Below are positions 7,442 through 17,287 of a stretch of 64,000 bases of DNA, piece by piece (within the stretch, counting starts at the first letter, position 1; every line of letters starts with the position of its first letter). Both the position numbers and the translations under genes were made by a program. The notes under the pieces were generated by a model. That model did no database searches and was not told the DNA's origin. It saw only the letters and a program-made list of their open reading frames with translations. Source of the DNA: Chlorobiaceae bacterium (GTDB lineage: Bacteria > Bacteroidota > Ignavibacteria > UBA10030 > SZUA-254); contig PNNN01000018.1 in assembly GCA_013824245.1 (NCBI GenBank), positions 60,351 to 124,350 of the forward strand. Reading direction: 5' to 3'.

Positions 7442-9694
7442 TTAATTGATTTCTTTCTGCAAAGTACGGCGACGGAAAGCGATCAGCGTTCCTAAAATTA
7501 TCAATACAACGCCTGTCCATATAACCATCATCAACGGTTTGATGCTGATATCGACAACAAGCGCCTGAGATGCTTGCGGCTCTTCATGCGGTTGAGTGAA
7601 ACCGTGGAATTCGAGCATGATCTTCTTTTCCTCTACACTCAATGCATTTAAAGTAACATGAGGTTGCATCTCCGCATTTGAATATCCGCTAAGAATCGGC
7701 AACTCTGCCGGTATCGGTTGTCTGCCATTCTTATTATCGAATGTCAATGTTGGAATAACCTCATGCATTTTTCCGCCCGCTTCTATGTTAAGCACAGCTC
7801 CGACGGACATAGCGCCCATTTCAGCATGTTGTCCAACATCAAACTTTGTGAATGTGATTTTGTATCCCAACATTTCTTTCGTCTCACCTTTAATGATCTC
7901 AATCATCGGATTGTGCTGATGTTGAGGATCATCCATTTTCAACTCGAGCGGAGAAATATATAAATCTTTTAGTGGCAGTACTTTGATATCCGGCTCGCGC
8001 ATTACAGCTTGATTTATTTGACTGAAGTATAACTTAGGTTGGCTGGTAAAAGAACTTTTCCCATCCGATACTTCAATCTCCATTATCGGTTTTAGCGCTT
8101 CCGGATTTTGCACTCCTTTGAATGTAAAATTATATCCAAAAGCAGCTTGTGGCTCGCCCTGTTTCAAAATTAACTGATTCGATTCATCAAAGCTGCCTGA
8201 TCCAACAATGCCAATGAGCATTAATGTGACCCCGATATGTGAAAGCGGTCCACCAATATGCAACCATCCCGACCGGTATTGCCTGAAAGTTATTATAACA
8301 TTAGAAATCAAACCAAACGCCGATGCGCCTACAAACAATAATAATGTGAATGAGGTTACTCCGGCAACGTAGGCAATAACGCACGAAAGCGCGGTTAGCA
8401 CCAACGGCATTGAATATCTTTTTAAGAAATTGAATTTCTTTTCTTCTGCCCAACTCGTGAATGGTGTAATTCCAAGAAGGAGAGCCATCGCAATAGCTAC
8501 CGGAAGGTTGACTTTGTTATAGAATGAAATATCAACCTGTGAAGCTTTGCCTATTAGACCGGTTATGATTGGAGACGACATTCCAACGAATGTGAACAAT
8601 GCGGCTGCCCCCAAAACATACATGCTCAACAGAAGTAATAATTCTCTATTTAAACTTGACGTGTCTATTTTGGGAGATTTAATTTCACTAAACCGCGTTG
8701 CTAATAAACCAAACCCCAACGCCATGCTTGCTACTATCACGCCCATTAAATAATTATTAATCCCTAAATCAACGAAGGAGTGAACCGAGAAATCTGCAAG
8801 CACACCACTTCGTGTAAGGAAAGTTGCATACAATACGAGTATGAAAGTGAGAATGGCTAAAAACATATTTGTCCGTTGAAGCGACCCTTTCGCTTTGAAC
8901 ACAACAAGTCCATGAATTGAAACAAGCATAACTATCCATGGAACGAGCGATGAATTCTCAACGGGATCCCATCCCCAATAACCGCCCCAACCAAGAACTT
9001 CGTAAGCCCAGAAACCGCCAATGATGATGCCGGCGCCTAAAGAAACAGAAGCAAAAAGCGTCCATCCAAAACCCGAATTATTCCAGCGCTCGTATTTCCT
9101 CTTTGCTAATCCAGAAATCACAAGGGCGAATGGAAAAGTAGATGCCGCATATCCCACAAAAAGAATCGGTGGATGAATTGCCATCCACGGATCTTGCAGC
9201 AATGGATTCAATCCTCTTCCATCGAGTGGAACAGGTGTTATCAATTCAAACGGGCTTTTTATTAGCATAAGAAGATAAAGGAACGCCGAGAAAGCGCTCA
9301 CAACAGCCATCGCATAGCTATCGTTACCGTTTGATTTTTTAAGAAAGAAAATTCCCATTAAGCCGACAAAGAGCGCCCAGAGTAGAAACGTTCCTTCCTG
9401 ACCAGCCCAGAATGCAGAGATCAAATAAATTAGCGGAAGATCTTTCGAACTGTAACCGTTAACATATGAATATTGAAATTGGTGTGTGAACAGTGCATAG
9501 TAAAGAATAATTCCGGCAAGCAAACCAAAACCAACGCTGAGGTAATATAAACGTTTTGCCGCATCACGTTTTAGGGGCGGCAGAGTTTTTCCGGGATTTG
9601 CCGGGTTATTTTTTCTTGCTTCCATAAAATAGAAGATCGTCGCTCCTGTTGACGCAAGAAAGGCGATTAGTATAGTGATATGTCCAATATTCAT
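7442..9694 (-). CDS. ccmF: CcmF-like cytochrome c haem lyase
   Basis: A 750-residue polytopic membrane protein that attaches haem to apocytochrome c in the periplasm. It carries the family signature FWAGQEGTFLLWALFVG (near residues 95-111) and the tryptophan-rich WWD haem-handling motif WGGYWGWDPVENSSLVPW (residues 236-253), then more helices, a large periplasmic domain (about residues 500-700) and a final helix. It is the last gene of the multihaem cluster, four bases after the 11-haem gene, which makes functional sense. None of the other system I genes (ccmA-E, H) is in the window. Confidence 0.9.
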   Translation of the reverse strand: MNIGHITILIAFLASTGATIFYFMEARKNNPANPGKTLPPLKRDAAKRLYYLSVGFGLLAGIILYYALFTHQFQYSYVNGYSSKDLPLIYLISAFWAGQEGTFLLWALFVGLMGIFFLKKSNGNDSYAMAVVSAFSAFLYLLMLIKSPFELITPVPLDGRGLNPLLQDPWMAIHPPILFVGYAASTFPFALVISGLAKRKYERWNNSGFGWTLFASVSLGAGIIIGGFWAYEVLGWGGYWGWDPVENSSLVPWIVMLVSIHGLVVFKAKGSLQRTNMFLAILTFILVLYATFLTRSGVLADFSVHSFVDLGINNYLMGVIVASMALGFGLLATRFSEIKSPKIDTSSLNRELLLLLSMYVLGAAALFTFVGMSSPIITGLIGKASQVDISFYNKVNLPVAIAMALLLGITPFTSWAEEKKFNFLKRYSMPLVLTALSCVIAYVAGVTSFTLLLFVGASAFGLISNVIITFRQYRSGWLHIGGPLSHIGVTLMLIGIVGSGSFDESNQLILKQGEPQAAFGYNFTFKGVQNPEALKPIMEIEVSDGKSSFTSQPKLYFSQINQAVMREPDIKVLPLKDLYISPLELKMDDPQHQHNPMIEIIKGETKEMLGYKITFTKFDVGQHAEMGAMSVGAVLNIEAGGKMHEVIPTLTFDNKNGRQPIPAELPILSGYSNAEMQPHVTLNALSVEEKKIMLEFHGFTQPHEEPQASQALVVDISIKPLMMVIWTGVVLIILGTLIAFRRRTLQKEIN

Positions 9695-9697
9695 AAT

Positions 9698-11182
9698 TTA
9701 ACTTTCCTTGATTCCATTATTCTTATTTTGTTGTTTAATCTCGATTTTTCTTATAGTCAAATACAGCGCAACACCGACAATTGATATAATCAACGTTGCT
9801 ATGCCCAAGCCCCACCGCCTAAAATAGTATTCATCAATAGCATGTTGAGCTTCACCGGCAACAAAAGATGCGGTCGATAATCCTTTCATCGCAGCTTCAT
9901 TAAATTTTTTAGCATTGAATGAATGCACCATCGTGCGTGTTTGCAATCGTGCCTGATGAATATCACGCAGTTTAAATTTTGCCTCGGAAATTTCCATTCC
10001 TTTTTGTTCTGCATCGGTTACAAGAGCGCCGGCATTATTTTCCGACGATTCCAAGCTATCCGTTAGATGTCTCATCGCTTTTGCAATAACATATCCTTTT
10101 GGATTTTGGTTCTCGTTATGGCATCGGCTGCAAACTGCTTCGGGTGTTGCACCAAGCAGTTTTTCGGTTGCCGCGATAATTTCGTGATTGCTGTGGCAGG
10201 TTTCGCATTCGGGTAGTTTCTTCTCGTCGAAAACTTTTTTGTGCGGACTAGAAGAAAATAGTTCTGCATTTAAAGCATGGCACGTTCCGCAGACCTTCGA
10301 TATCGATTCAACGCCGGGCGGTGTTGCGCCGTGATTTCCATGACAATCGTTGCACGCAGGCGCGGCAACATCGCGCTTTTGAAGCAGTGATATTCCATGG
10401 ACGCTTTTCGAAAATTTTTCATATTGATCTATAGGAATATTATATTCCTTCATATACACTGAGTTGCTATGACAGTGCGAACACGTGGATGGTATGTTAA
10501 CAGCATACACGGATGATTTAACGTCATTCGCAGAGCGTATATCATGACCGCCATGACAGCTTGCGCACTCGGCAGTTTTGGAATCACCTTTGGAATTCCG
10601 CATTCCGTGAACGCTTGTCTTGTATTTCTCCAATTGATCAACTGGCATCGATGGATTATATGCCCGCATGTATGCCGGATCAGCGTGACACTTTGTACAG
10701 GTCTTGACTGCATTCAATGGATACACAGGCGATGCAGGATTTTTCACGGATACGATATTATGAACACTATGGCATGTAATACACTGAACGATGTGTTCAT
10801 TGCCGGCGAGTGAAGACTTTCCATGCACGCTCGTTTGAAGCAACTGCCATTGGTTGGTCGGGAGCGTGGAGCCAAGCTCATTCATTTTATCGGGGTTCGC
10901 ATGGCAATTGGAGCACACTTTCGAGATGTCATCTCCTTTTGGCACCCCAATGAAACCTGCTTCTTTACTCATTGCCTGTTCCATATCGTCAGAGTTTTGA
11001 TTCCCGCCATGACATTCCGCGCAAGATATTCCTTTTGATGAATGAATATCGTGTGAGTAAAGAGATGAAGGTTTATCGCTCAATCCTTTGTGGCACGTAA
11101 GACACTTATCACCGGCGTAAGAAACACCATTGCTAAGTACGGGGAGAAGAAATGAAAGCAAAAATAACATTACTTGTTTCAT
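9698..11182 (-). CDS. Membrane-anchored 11-haem cytochrome c
   Basis: The protein begins with a signal peptide, then has eleven CXXCH haem-binding motifs (first CLTCH, last CSRCH) with many extra histidines, in repeats such as SVHG and HGGHDI that usually provide distal ligands. After the haem domain come a helical segment of about 100 residues, one membrane helix ([16 protein letters not shown]) and a basic tail, so it faces the periplasm. The ATG at 11182 is chosen because it overlaps the stop of the cytochrome b gene as ATGA; a start three codons earlier is possible. It probably takes electrons from the Rieske/cytochrome b complex encoded just upstream. Confidence 0.9.
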   Translation of the reverse strand: MKQVMLFLLSFLLPVLSNGVSYAGDKCLTCHKGLSDKPSSLYSHDIHSSKGISCAECHGGNQNSDDMEQAMSKEAGFIGVPKGDDISKVCSNCHANPDKMNELGSTLPTNQWQLLQTSVHGKSSLAGNEHIVQCITCHSVHNIVSVKNPASPVYPLNAVKTCTKCHADPAYMRAYNPSMPVDQLEKYKTSVHGMRNSKGDSKTAECASCHGGHDIRSANDVKSSVYAVNIPSTCSHCHSNSVYMKEYNIPIDQYEKFSKSVHGISLLQKRDVAAPACNDCHGNHGATPPGVESISKVCGTCHALNAELFSSSPHKKVFDEKKLPECETCHSNHEIIAATEKLLGATPEAVCSRCHNENQNPKGYVIAKAMRHLTDSLESSENNAGALVTDAEQKGMEISEAKFKLRDIHQARLQTRTMVHSFNAKKFNEAAMKGLSTASFVAGEAQHAIDEYYFRRWGLGIATLIISIVGVALYLTIRKIEIKQQNKNNGIKES

Positions 11183-12258
11183 AGCAACCACCCCAAAATG
11201 GTGAAGAAGATAATGTATAGAACGGCAAATAACCCGATATAATTTATGAAACGATTTTGTTCTCCGCGATTACTTTTCTTGTCCCAGAAAGGAACAAGCA
11301 TCCACAATAGACCGGCGAAACTGAAAAGCAAGACGCCAAAAACCTCACCGTCGATAACAAGCAATTTGGCAGGTATATATTTCAATGTCTGGAACATGAA
11401 AAGAAAATACCATTCCGGCTTGATGCCGGCAGGCGCCGAGGCGAACGGATCGGCTTTCTTTCCCAATTCCCATGGAAAAAATACCGCAAGAATAGCAAGA
11501 AGATTTAACACGACAAGCCAAAAAAGTAAATCTCTCAAGAGAAAGTTCGGAAAGAACGGCATTGTTTTCAGCCCGGACTTGGAATTTGCCCCCAGTCCTA
11601 ATGGTTCGCTCATCCCCTGACGTTGTACGAGAACTAAATGGATTCCAAGGAGGACAGTGAAGATGCCCGGTAGAACAGCAACATGAAAACCAAAAAACCG
11701 GGAAAGAGTCGCTCCATTTACTTCTTCACTGCCGCGAAGAAAAATCATTAGCGGCTTACCGATGAAAGGAATAACACCGGCGATATCGGTTCCAACCTTG
11801 GTTGCAAAGAATGCAAGTTCATTCCAGGGAAGCAGATACCCGCTGAAACCGAAACCCAGCGCCAGAAAAAACATCAACATGCCGGTAATCCACGTCATCT
11901 CGCGCGGTTTACGATATGCTTTTTCGAAAAAAACACTGAACATATGAATCATAGCAGTCAGAATAAACAGATTTGCTGTCCAGCTATGGATCGAACGTAT
12001 CAGCCATCCAAAATTCACTTTAGACATGATGTACTGGATACTTTCAAAAGCAAATTCCTCACCGCTTTTATAATAGAGAAGCAGCAAAATGCCTGTCATT
12101 ACCTGAATGATGAAAAGGAAAAGCGATACGCCGCCAAAATAATACCAGATCGAATGGCTGTGTACGGGGACGTATTTTTTACCCATGAATTGAATGAGGT
12201 TCTGAAGCTGGACGCGTTCATCAAGCCAAGAGTAGAATTTATTCCAAGCCGATTTCAT
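11179..12258 (-). CDS. Cytochrome b of a Rieske/cytochrome b (bc-type) complex
   Basis: A 359-residue quinol-oxidising cytochrome b. The two haem-ligand pairs are H91/H105 and H192/H207. The second pair is 15 residues apart, as in cytochrome b6 and menaquinol-type complexes, not 14 as in mitochondrial bc1. The Qo-site PEWY motif is present in [13 protein letters not shown]. The chain combines the b6 part with helices equivalent to subunit IV. It lies between the Rieske gene (21 bases) and the 11-haem cytochrome (four-base overlap). No cytochrome c1 or f gene is nearby, so the 11-haem protein is the likely electron acceptor. Confidence 0.93.
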   Translation of the reverse strand: MKSAWNKFYSWLDERVQLQNLIQFMGKKYVPVHSHSIWYYFGGVSLFLFIIQVMTGILLLLYYKSGEEFAFESIQYIMSKVNFGWLIRSIHSWTANLFILTAMIHMFSVFFEKAYRKPREMTWITGMLMFFLALGFGFSGYLLPWNELAFFATKVGTDIAGVIPFIGKPLMIFLRGSEEVNGATLSRFFGFHVAVLPGIFTVLLGIHLVLVQRQGMSEPLGLGANSKSGLKTMPFFPNFLLRDLLFWLVVLNLLAILAVFFPWELGKKADPFASAPAGIKPEWYFLFMFQTLKYIPAKLLVIDGEVFGVLLFSFAGLLWMLVPFWDKKSNRGEQNRFINYIGLFAVLYIIFFTILGWLL

Positions 12259-12279
12259 ATTGATACCACAAAAATGGAT

Positions 12280-12738
12280 TTAAACATTTTTTGAGACAAA
12301 GATATTGTCACCTTGAACTACTACTTTATACTCATTCAATGGTCGGGGTGGGGGACCGGAAACATTACGGCCATTCAAATCATACTTGCCGTTATGGCAT
12401 GCACACCATATCATTCCGAAGTCTTTGCGGTATTGCACCGTACAATCAAGATGAGTGCACGTTGCAGAAAATGCGCGCAGGTCGCCGCTTTCAGTTCGGA
12501 CGAGCAAAACGGGCTTTGTTCCAAACTTTACTATTGTACCACTGTTCTTTTCGATATCCTTCAGCTTTCCAACTTTTACGCTTGAAACTTCGACCTCGCC
12601 TTGCTTGGGAGGTTTCAGAAAAGCAAAGATCGGATAAAGAATCGAACCAACAAGAGCGACGATACCTCCAGAGAGTATAATCTTAAGAAAATTTCGCTTG
12701 CTCTGTTCCGGTTGAGTTAATATCTCTTTGTTCATCAT
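12280..12738 (-). CDS. Rieske 2Fe-2S protein
   Basis: A 152-residue membrane-anchored iron-sulfur subunit. After a basic KRNFLK stretch comes one hydrophobic helix (residues 20-40), then the Rieske domain with C94-T-H96-L-D-C99 and C112-A-C114-H115. C94, H96, C112 and H115 would bind the cluster, and C99 and C114 form the usual disulfide. SGPPPRPL near the end is the conserved proline loop. It transfers electrons from quinol at the Qo site to a haem protein in the periplasm. Translation may start at either of two adjacent ATG codons. Confidence 0.95.
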   Translation of the reverse strand: MMNKEILTQPEQSKRNFLKIILSGGIVALVGSILYPIFAFLKPPKQGEVEVSSVKVGKLKDIEKNSGTIVKFGTKPVLLVRTESGDLRAFSATCTHLDCTVQYRKDFGMIWCACHNGKYDLNGRNVSGPPPRPLNEYKVVVQGDNIFVSKNV

Positions 12739-12841
12739 GAATGTTTCCTAATCTGATACAGTTTCAAAGTCACTGACCGTAGCAGGTTCCAGTACTTTGA
12801 GCAGAAAAATTTTCATTTATCACCCACCGAAATCATTACGG

Positions 12842-14335
12842 TTATTTTGGATTATGACAATCACTACAATTCGTTTCTTTCCAGGCATCGCCGACATCGA
12901 CGGGATGCTTGTAATCAATGCCGTTGAGCGATAGTTGAGGTGTATCCTGTTCGAATTGCTGCGATAATATTGTATGGCAAACATTACAATCTTTTGAGAG
13001 AACTTTCCCCTCATTACTAATATGTTTACCGTCGTGACATCGGAAACATCCAAGATAATATAAATGTCCGAGGTTGTCGTTGAAGTTTTTCCAGTTCACT
13101 TTCATCGCGGGAAAGTAATTGCGGTTGTAAATTTTTTGCACTTCGGCAATAGCGCTGTCGATTTTTACTTTCTTTGATAACGCAATATCCGCGTAATTCT
13201 GCTGATAGTATTCATTTATGCTGAGCTTAATGCTGTCAAGTGCGCCTTGCCTGCTGACATATGGATTTTCCAGAGCGTTCACTGAGATACTTTTAATGTT
13301 GGGAAGTTTTGAATCAATCCATCCAAGCGACATGATGTGATTGACAGAGCGTGCCGGTGGATGATATATATGTGTCGGACGGTTATGGCAATCAATGCAA
13401 TCCATCCTTCGAACTAAAAATTTCTTAAGAGAGTCGTCGCTTATTGTAATATCCGTACTCCGATAAATTGTTTCTTTACCATCTGGACTTTTGGAGCGCA
13501 CCCAGGGTATAACCTGTCGTTGCGTATCAAGTGCGGCATATGAAACCTCGTGTGCAATATTCATGTGCCAATGGATACCAGAAGTTGGACCAGCTTCGAT
13601 ATTTCCTCCGCCAATTTTCATCAGCAGATTTAGTGTCCACTTAGTATTTTGTTCATCTGATATATAATAAGTATTAACATGCTTCTTTTCACTGAAAAAA
13701 TGTTTGGGCCAGTGGCATTGTTCGCATGTTTGTTGCGCGGGGCGTAGATTTTCGATAGGCGTGGGAATGGGCTTTGGATATTTATTGAACAGCACAGCAT
13801 ATACCTGATAACTACCCGAGATTTTTGCTCGCACAAACCAGTCGGCGCCCGACCCGATGTGGCATTGTACGCAACCAACGCGAGCATGAGGTGAGTATTG
13901 ATATGCGGTGTACTCTGGCTCCATAACCTTGTGACATATTTCGCCGCAAAATTGGTCTGAATCTGTGTACTCATACGCTTTGAAACTGCCGAATGCTGAG
14001 AAAGCCAATAATGCTATGGTTCCAATTGAGAAAAGAGTAAATGCGGCACGATGATGCGGGTTATTCAGATCGATCTGTGGAAGATGAAGACCGTGAGGTT
14101 TCCCCAAGCGTTCTCTTCGATGTTCACGAATAATTCCAAAAGCAATTAGGATTATTCCAACAAAGAGAACCATGGGAAGAATAACAAAAGTGAGGATTCC
14201 CATGTAGGGTTTCGATTGTGTGGCGAACATTTCCAGTATAATCAGGAATGCAATCAAAGCCAGGCTCACGCCGGCCACGGCCGCACCTATAAGTGTAACC
14301 AGGTTATAAAAAGATGGGGGAAATATTCTCTTCAT
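12842..14335 (-). CDS. NapC/NrfH-like seven-haem cytochrome with a CX3CH motif
   Basis: A 497-residue protein with three hydrophobic segments at the N-terminus (residues about 10-35, 45-68 and 95-115) followed by a periplasmic haem domain. The first haem site is unusual: CGEICH has three residues between the cysteines, in the context FCGEICHKVMEPEYTAYQ typical of NapC/NrfH quinol dehydrogenases. Six standard motifs follow (CVQCH, CEQCH, CIDCH, CFRCH, CNVCH, CSDCH). The likely role is moving electrons from menaquinol to periplasmic partners. It sits 104 bases before the Rieske gene. Confidence 0.88.
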   Translation of the reverse strand: MKRIFPPSFYNLVTLIGAAVAGVSLALIAFLIILEMFATQSKPYMGILTFVILPMVLFVGIILIAFGIIREHRRERLGKPHGLHLPQIDLNNPHHRAAFTLFSIGTIALLAFSAFGSFKAYEYTDSDQFCGEICHKVMEPEYTAYQYSPHARVGCVQCHIGSGADWFVRAKISGSYQVYAVLFNKYPKPIPTPIENLRPAQQTCEQCHWPKHFFSEKKHVNTYYISDEQNTKWTLNLLMKIGGGNIEAGPTSGIHWHMNIAHEVSYAALDTQRQVIPWVRSKSPDGKETIYRSTDITISDDSLKKFLVRRMDCIDCHNRPTHIYHPPARSVNHIMSLGWIDSKLPNIKSISVNALENPYVSRQGALDSIKLSINEYYQQNYADIALSKKVKIDSAIAEVQKIYNRNYFPAMKVNWKNFNDNLGHLYYLGCFRCHDGKHISNEGKVLSKDCNVCHTILSQQFEQDTPQLSLNGIDYKHPVDVGDAWKETNCSDCHNPK

Positions 14336-14445
14336 GGAATCAATCTTCTCGTTTAATTTATTGATCTCCGAAAAATCGCTTTGTATTTTGCTAATTCAAA
14401 GCCATATTCAGACCTTATGGTACTAAATATAAGAAAAATTTTGAT

Positions 14446-15294
14446 TTAACGGTACGCAAAAATCATTGCATAAATAATCCACACCGTTATGCTGAAGCCG
14501 AGCGATAGAGCGATCCATCCGAACACTCTTACTGTTCGAAGAACGATTGGAGGATAAGGTTCAACAAGAAATTTATCAAGCTCGCCTTTTTTAACAAGGT
14601 CTTCGTATTCAGCCGGTTTGTCGTGTTTGAATTCCTCTAGCGTCATTCTGCCGGTAAATACCACTATATCCATCGGAAATTTTTCTGGGCGGAGATGTGT
14701 ATTAAAGAAGTGAACAGTGAAGATAAATCCGGTAGCTAACAATGCCTCGTCGCTATGGATGATTGTTGCTACGTTTATCAGTTCTCCGGGAAACATCAAA
14801 GTAAAAATTTCAGGAAACCAGAGAGTTAAACCGGTAGAACCAATTACGAATACCCCCCAAAACACGGCGAAGTAATCAAACTTTTCCCAATAAGTCCAAC
14901 GACCATAATTTGGTCTTGGTCCGATGCCCAGAAACCATTTCAGGTTTCCGATGAAGTCGCGTAAATCTTTTTTGGTGAAAAGCATTGTATCGGGTCCGAA
15001 TAAAAGTTTTTTCCACGAACCAAATTCTCTCTTCTTTCTGCGCGTTAGATCGTAGATATGAGTAAAGAATACACCGAACATAATTATTGCCGCCGCACGG
15101 TGGATATTTCCGGCAGTTTCAAATCCGCCTAAAAGATGCGAGAGGAGAACTGCCCAACCGGTGTACGAAAATTTCAGCGTCATACCGGTAAGTGCGAGTG
15201 AGATGAAACTTACAATCATTAAAATGTGTAAGATTCTGTTCAGCCGTGAAAAACGGAGATACTCTTTTGCTTCAGGATTATTTATCGTTTCCAT
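14446..15294 (-). CDS. Di-haem cytochrome b subunit (FdnI/cyt b561-like)
   Basis: A 282-residue membrane protein with at least four main helices and well-placed histidines ([49 protein letters not shown]), matching the formate-dehydrogenase gamma/thiosulfate-reductase type cytochrome b that links the quinone pool to periplasmic partners. Its start overlaps the end of the 19-haem gene by 17 bases, so the two form one unit. It resembles the C-terminal half of the 17287-19524 protein, including the shared pattern WxYWEKxxYxAxxWGxxVxGxTGxxLWF and the TLTEEE/MTLEEF tail. Confidence 0.88.
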   Translation of the reverse strand: METINNPEAKEYLRFSRLNRILHILMIVSFISLALTGMTLKFSYTGWAVLLSHLLGGFETAGNIHRAAAIIMFGVFFTHIYDLTRRKKREFGSWKKLLFGPDTMLFTKKDLRDFIGNLKWFLGIGPRPNYGRWTYWEKFDYFAVFWGVFVIGSTGLTLWFPEIFTLMFPGELINVATIIHSDEALLATGFIFTVHFFNTHLRPEKFPMDIVVFTGRMTLEEFKHDKPAEYEDLVKKGELDKFLVEPYPPIVLRTVRVFGWIALSLGFSITVWIIYAMIFAYR

Positions 15295-17287
15295 TGTTCT
15301 CCTTTTCCCGGTTTGCTTGTTCTTGTTTGGATCGTTCTAGGGCTTTAAGTTCGCGGCGTATTTTTAACGCGCGTGGTAGCCATAAGAGTGTATGAATTCC
15401 ACCCAGAATAAACGTGCCGACGAGTAGCGTGGTCATACCCCAAAACGTCCAGAATAAAAATGGATATTTTTTGGGATCGTGGTGAGTTGCATGTGTTAAG
15501 TAACCTGCAAATCTCCTCGTTGCACCGGGATGGCAATTTTGACAAGTCTTTACAACGTTTTCGCGACTGAGATGAGATTTAGGATCCGAAATGGGTAATA
15601 TATCGTGAGCCCCGTGGCAATCGTAACACTTAGCTGTTTTAGTATAACCAAGCTGCGAAACTTTTCCATGGTAAGTATCGAAATATGTTTTTGCGATGTC
15701 TTCGTGGCAGCGTCCGCATTTTTGCATTATGTCGAGTTTGAATCCGGCTTCATCGGCGCGGCGTATTGTGTGTGCGCTATGGCAGTCGTTGCAAACCGGA
15801 AGCTGTTTATCGGTTTTACCAACAAGCTTTGCGTGTATGCTTTGTTGGAACTGATCTTCGATTCCATGATGGCATTTACCACAAGTAGCAGGAATATTTT
15901 TCGGGTTTATGCTCGACGATGAGTCGGCATGAGGCATAACGCTATGCGCGGTATGACAATTTGTGCACATCGCAGTTACGGTCAGACCGCTTTTCATCAA
16001 CCCCTTGCCATGAATACTTTCAGCATAATGTTCAATGATTTCATGCTGATCGCCGGTATAACGAACAGCAGCTTTTTTTCCTTCGCGATGACATCGTGCG
16101 CACAGCACTGGAACGTTAAGAGCGAAAGTTGGAGATGTTGGTTGTGATTTTCCTAAAATAGCATGCGTGCCATGGCATTCTTTACAATTTGGGGCATTCG
16201 GATCGTTCTTGGCAATCAGCATTCCGTGCATGCTTTTTTGATATTGAGTTCCAACTTCGGCATGGCACGAGGCACAATCAATTTTTTTCTTGATTGTTTC
16301 GCATGGGCGTACATGCGATGCGTTCACCTCGGAATGGCACTGGCTGCACGCTATATTCATGTGCCGAGATAATTTTACATCGGTGTACTTTACGTAAAGC
16401 GAGCGATTGTCTTTTGAAGATTTTATTTCGGGTTTATCGTGACATCGCATACAGTCTTTATCCGCCATCCCCTGATCGTAAAATAATTTTCTTACTTTGT
16501 GCGGTTGATGACAATCCACGCAAGCAGGTAAGACGTGTTCTTGTTTTTCCCACAACTCACCTTTGATAACTTTTCGATGAACTGCCTCAATCTCAGCATG
16601 GCACTTGGCGCATGTTGAAGCAATATTTTTTCTGGAAATCGATGAGGTAGCATCTGTGTGAGGTAAAATTGAATGAGCAGTATGGCATGACGCGCAATTG
16701 GGCGCAACGATTAATCCTTTTTTAAGCAAGCCCTGACCATGGATACTCTCAGAGTAATTCTCGATGATGTGGTCTTGGTGAATTGTTCGTTGTTTCTGAA
16801 CCGGCGCACCTTCCTGATGACATTTACCGCATAGAAACGGAATCTTTAAAGGTGAGGTTGGAGAGTTTATATTTTTTGCCGAAAGAATATCGTGCGTTCC
16901 ATGGCAATCGGTGCAATGGGGTGCTAATGGATCTCCGCGAGCTATTGCTTTGCCATGAAGAGATTTAGAATGAAGTGATTGTTCATCAGAATGACAGCTA
17001 CCGCAATTAACCGGTTGAAGATCTTCTGTGTGAGGCAGTTCTTTTCCTTCTAAATCGCTATGACATGAAACGCAGGTCAGCGAAGTATGAATGGATAAAC
17101 CAAATCGTTTTTCGTCGACAAAGACAGAAATTGTTTTCCCTTTTTTTGTACCGTTTAGAGATCGGTCATTATGGCATCCGAGACAATCGCTGTTTTCCTG
17201 TGCTAGGATGCGGTAGCTTGGGGCAATCGCGAATAAGGCAAAGAACAAAATCCATCGATGAAATGGTTGATAGTATCTCATCGTCAT
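15278..17287 (-). CDS. 19-haem periplasmic cytochrome c
   Basis: This 669-residue protein has a signal peptide ending near AQENSDC and nineteen CXXCH motifs, then one C-terminal membrane helix (FWGMTTLLVGTFILGG) and a charged tail. Two halves are clearly duplicated: a GTHDILSAKNI...SIHGQGLLKKGL...TAHSILPHTD block recurs as GTHAILGKSQ...SIHGKGLMKSGL...TAHSVMPHAD. Its start overlaps the stop of the 13-haem gene by one base (TAATG), and its end overlaps the cytochrome b gene by 17. It probably acts as an electron conduit fed by that cytochrome b. Confidence 0.93.
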   Translation of the reverse strand: MTMRYYQPFHRWILFFALFAIAPSYRILAQENSDCLGCHNDRSLNGTKKGKTISVFVDEKRFGLSIHTSLTCVSCHSDLEGKELPHTEDLQPVNCGSCHSDEQSLHSKSLHGKAIARGDPLAPHCTDCHGTHDILSAKNINSPTSPLKIPFLCGKCHQEGAPVQKQRTIHQDHIIENYSESIHGQGLLKKGLIVAPNCASCHTAHSILPHTDATSSISRKNIASTCAKCHAEIEAVHRKVIKGELWEKQEHVLPACVDCHQPHKVRKLFYDQGMADKDCMRCHDKPEIKSSKDNRSLYVKYTDVKLSRHMNIACSQCHSEVNASHVRPCETIKKKIDCASCHAEVGTQYQKSMHGMLIAKNDPNAPNCKECHGTHAILGKSQPTSPTFALNVPVLCARCHREGKKAAVRYTGDQHEIIEHYAESIHGKGLMKSGLTVTAMCTNCHTAHSVMPHADSSSSINPKNIPATCGKCHHGIEDQFQQSIHAKLVGKTDKQLPVCNDCHSAHTIRRADEAGFKLDIMQKCGRCHEDIAKTYFDTYHGKVSQLGYTKTAKCYDCHGAHDILPISDPKSHLSRENVVKTCQNCHPGATRRFAGYLTHATHHDPKKYPFLFWTFWGMTTLLVGTFILGGIHTLLWLPRALKIRRELKALERSKQEQANREKENNGNDK

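Noticed and set aside
10072..10269. Alternative frames inside the multihaem genes
   Set aside because: They are shadows caused by the regular CXXCH codon pattern on the same DNA; the haem proteins explain the coding.
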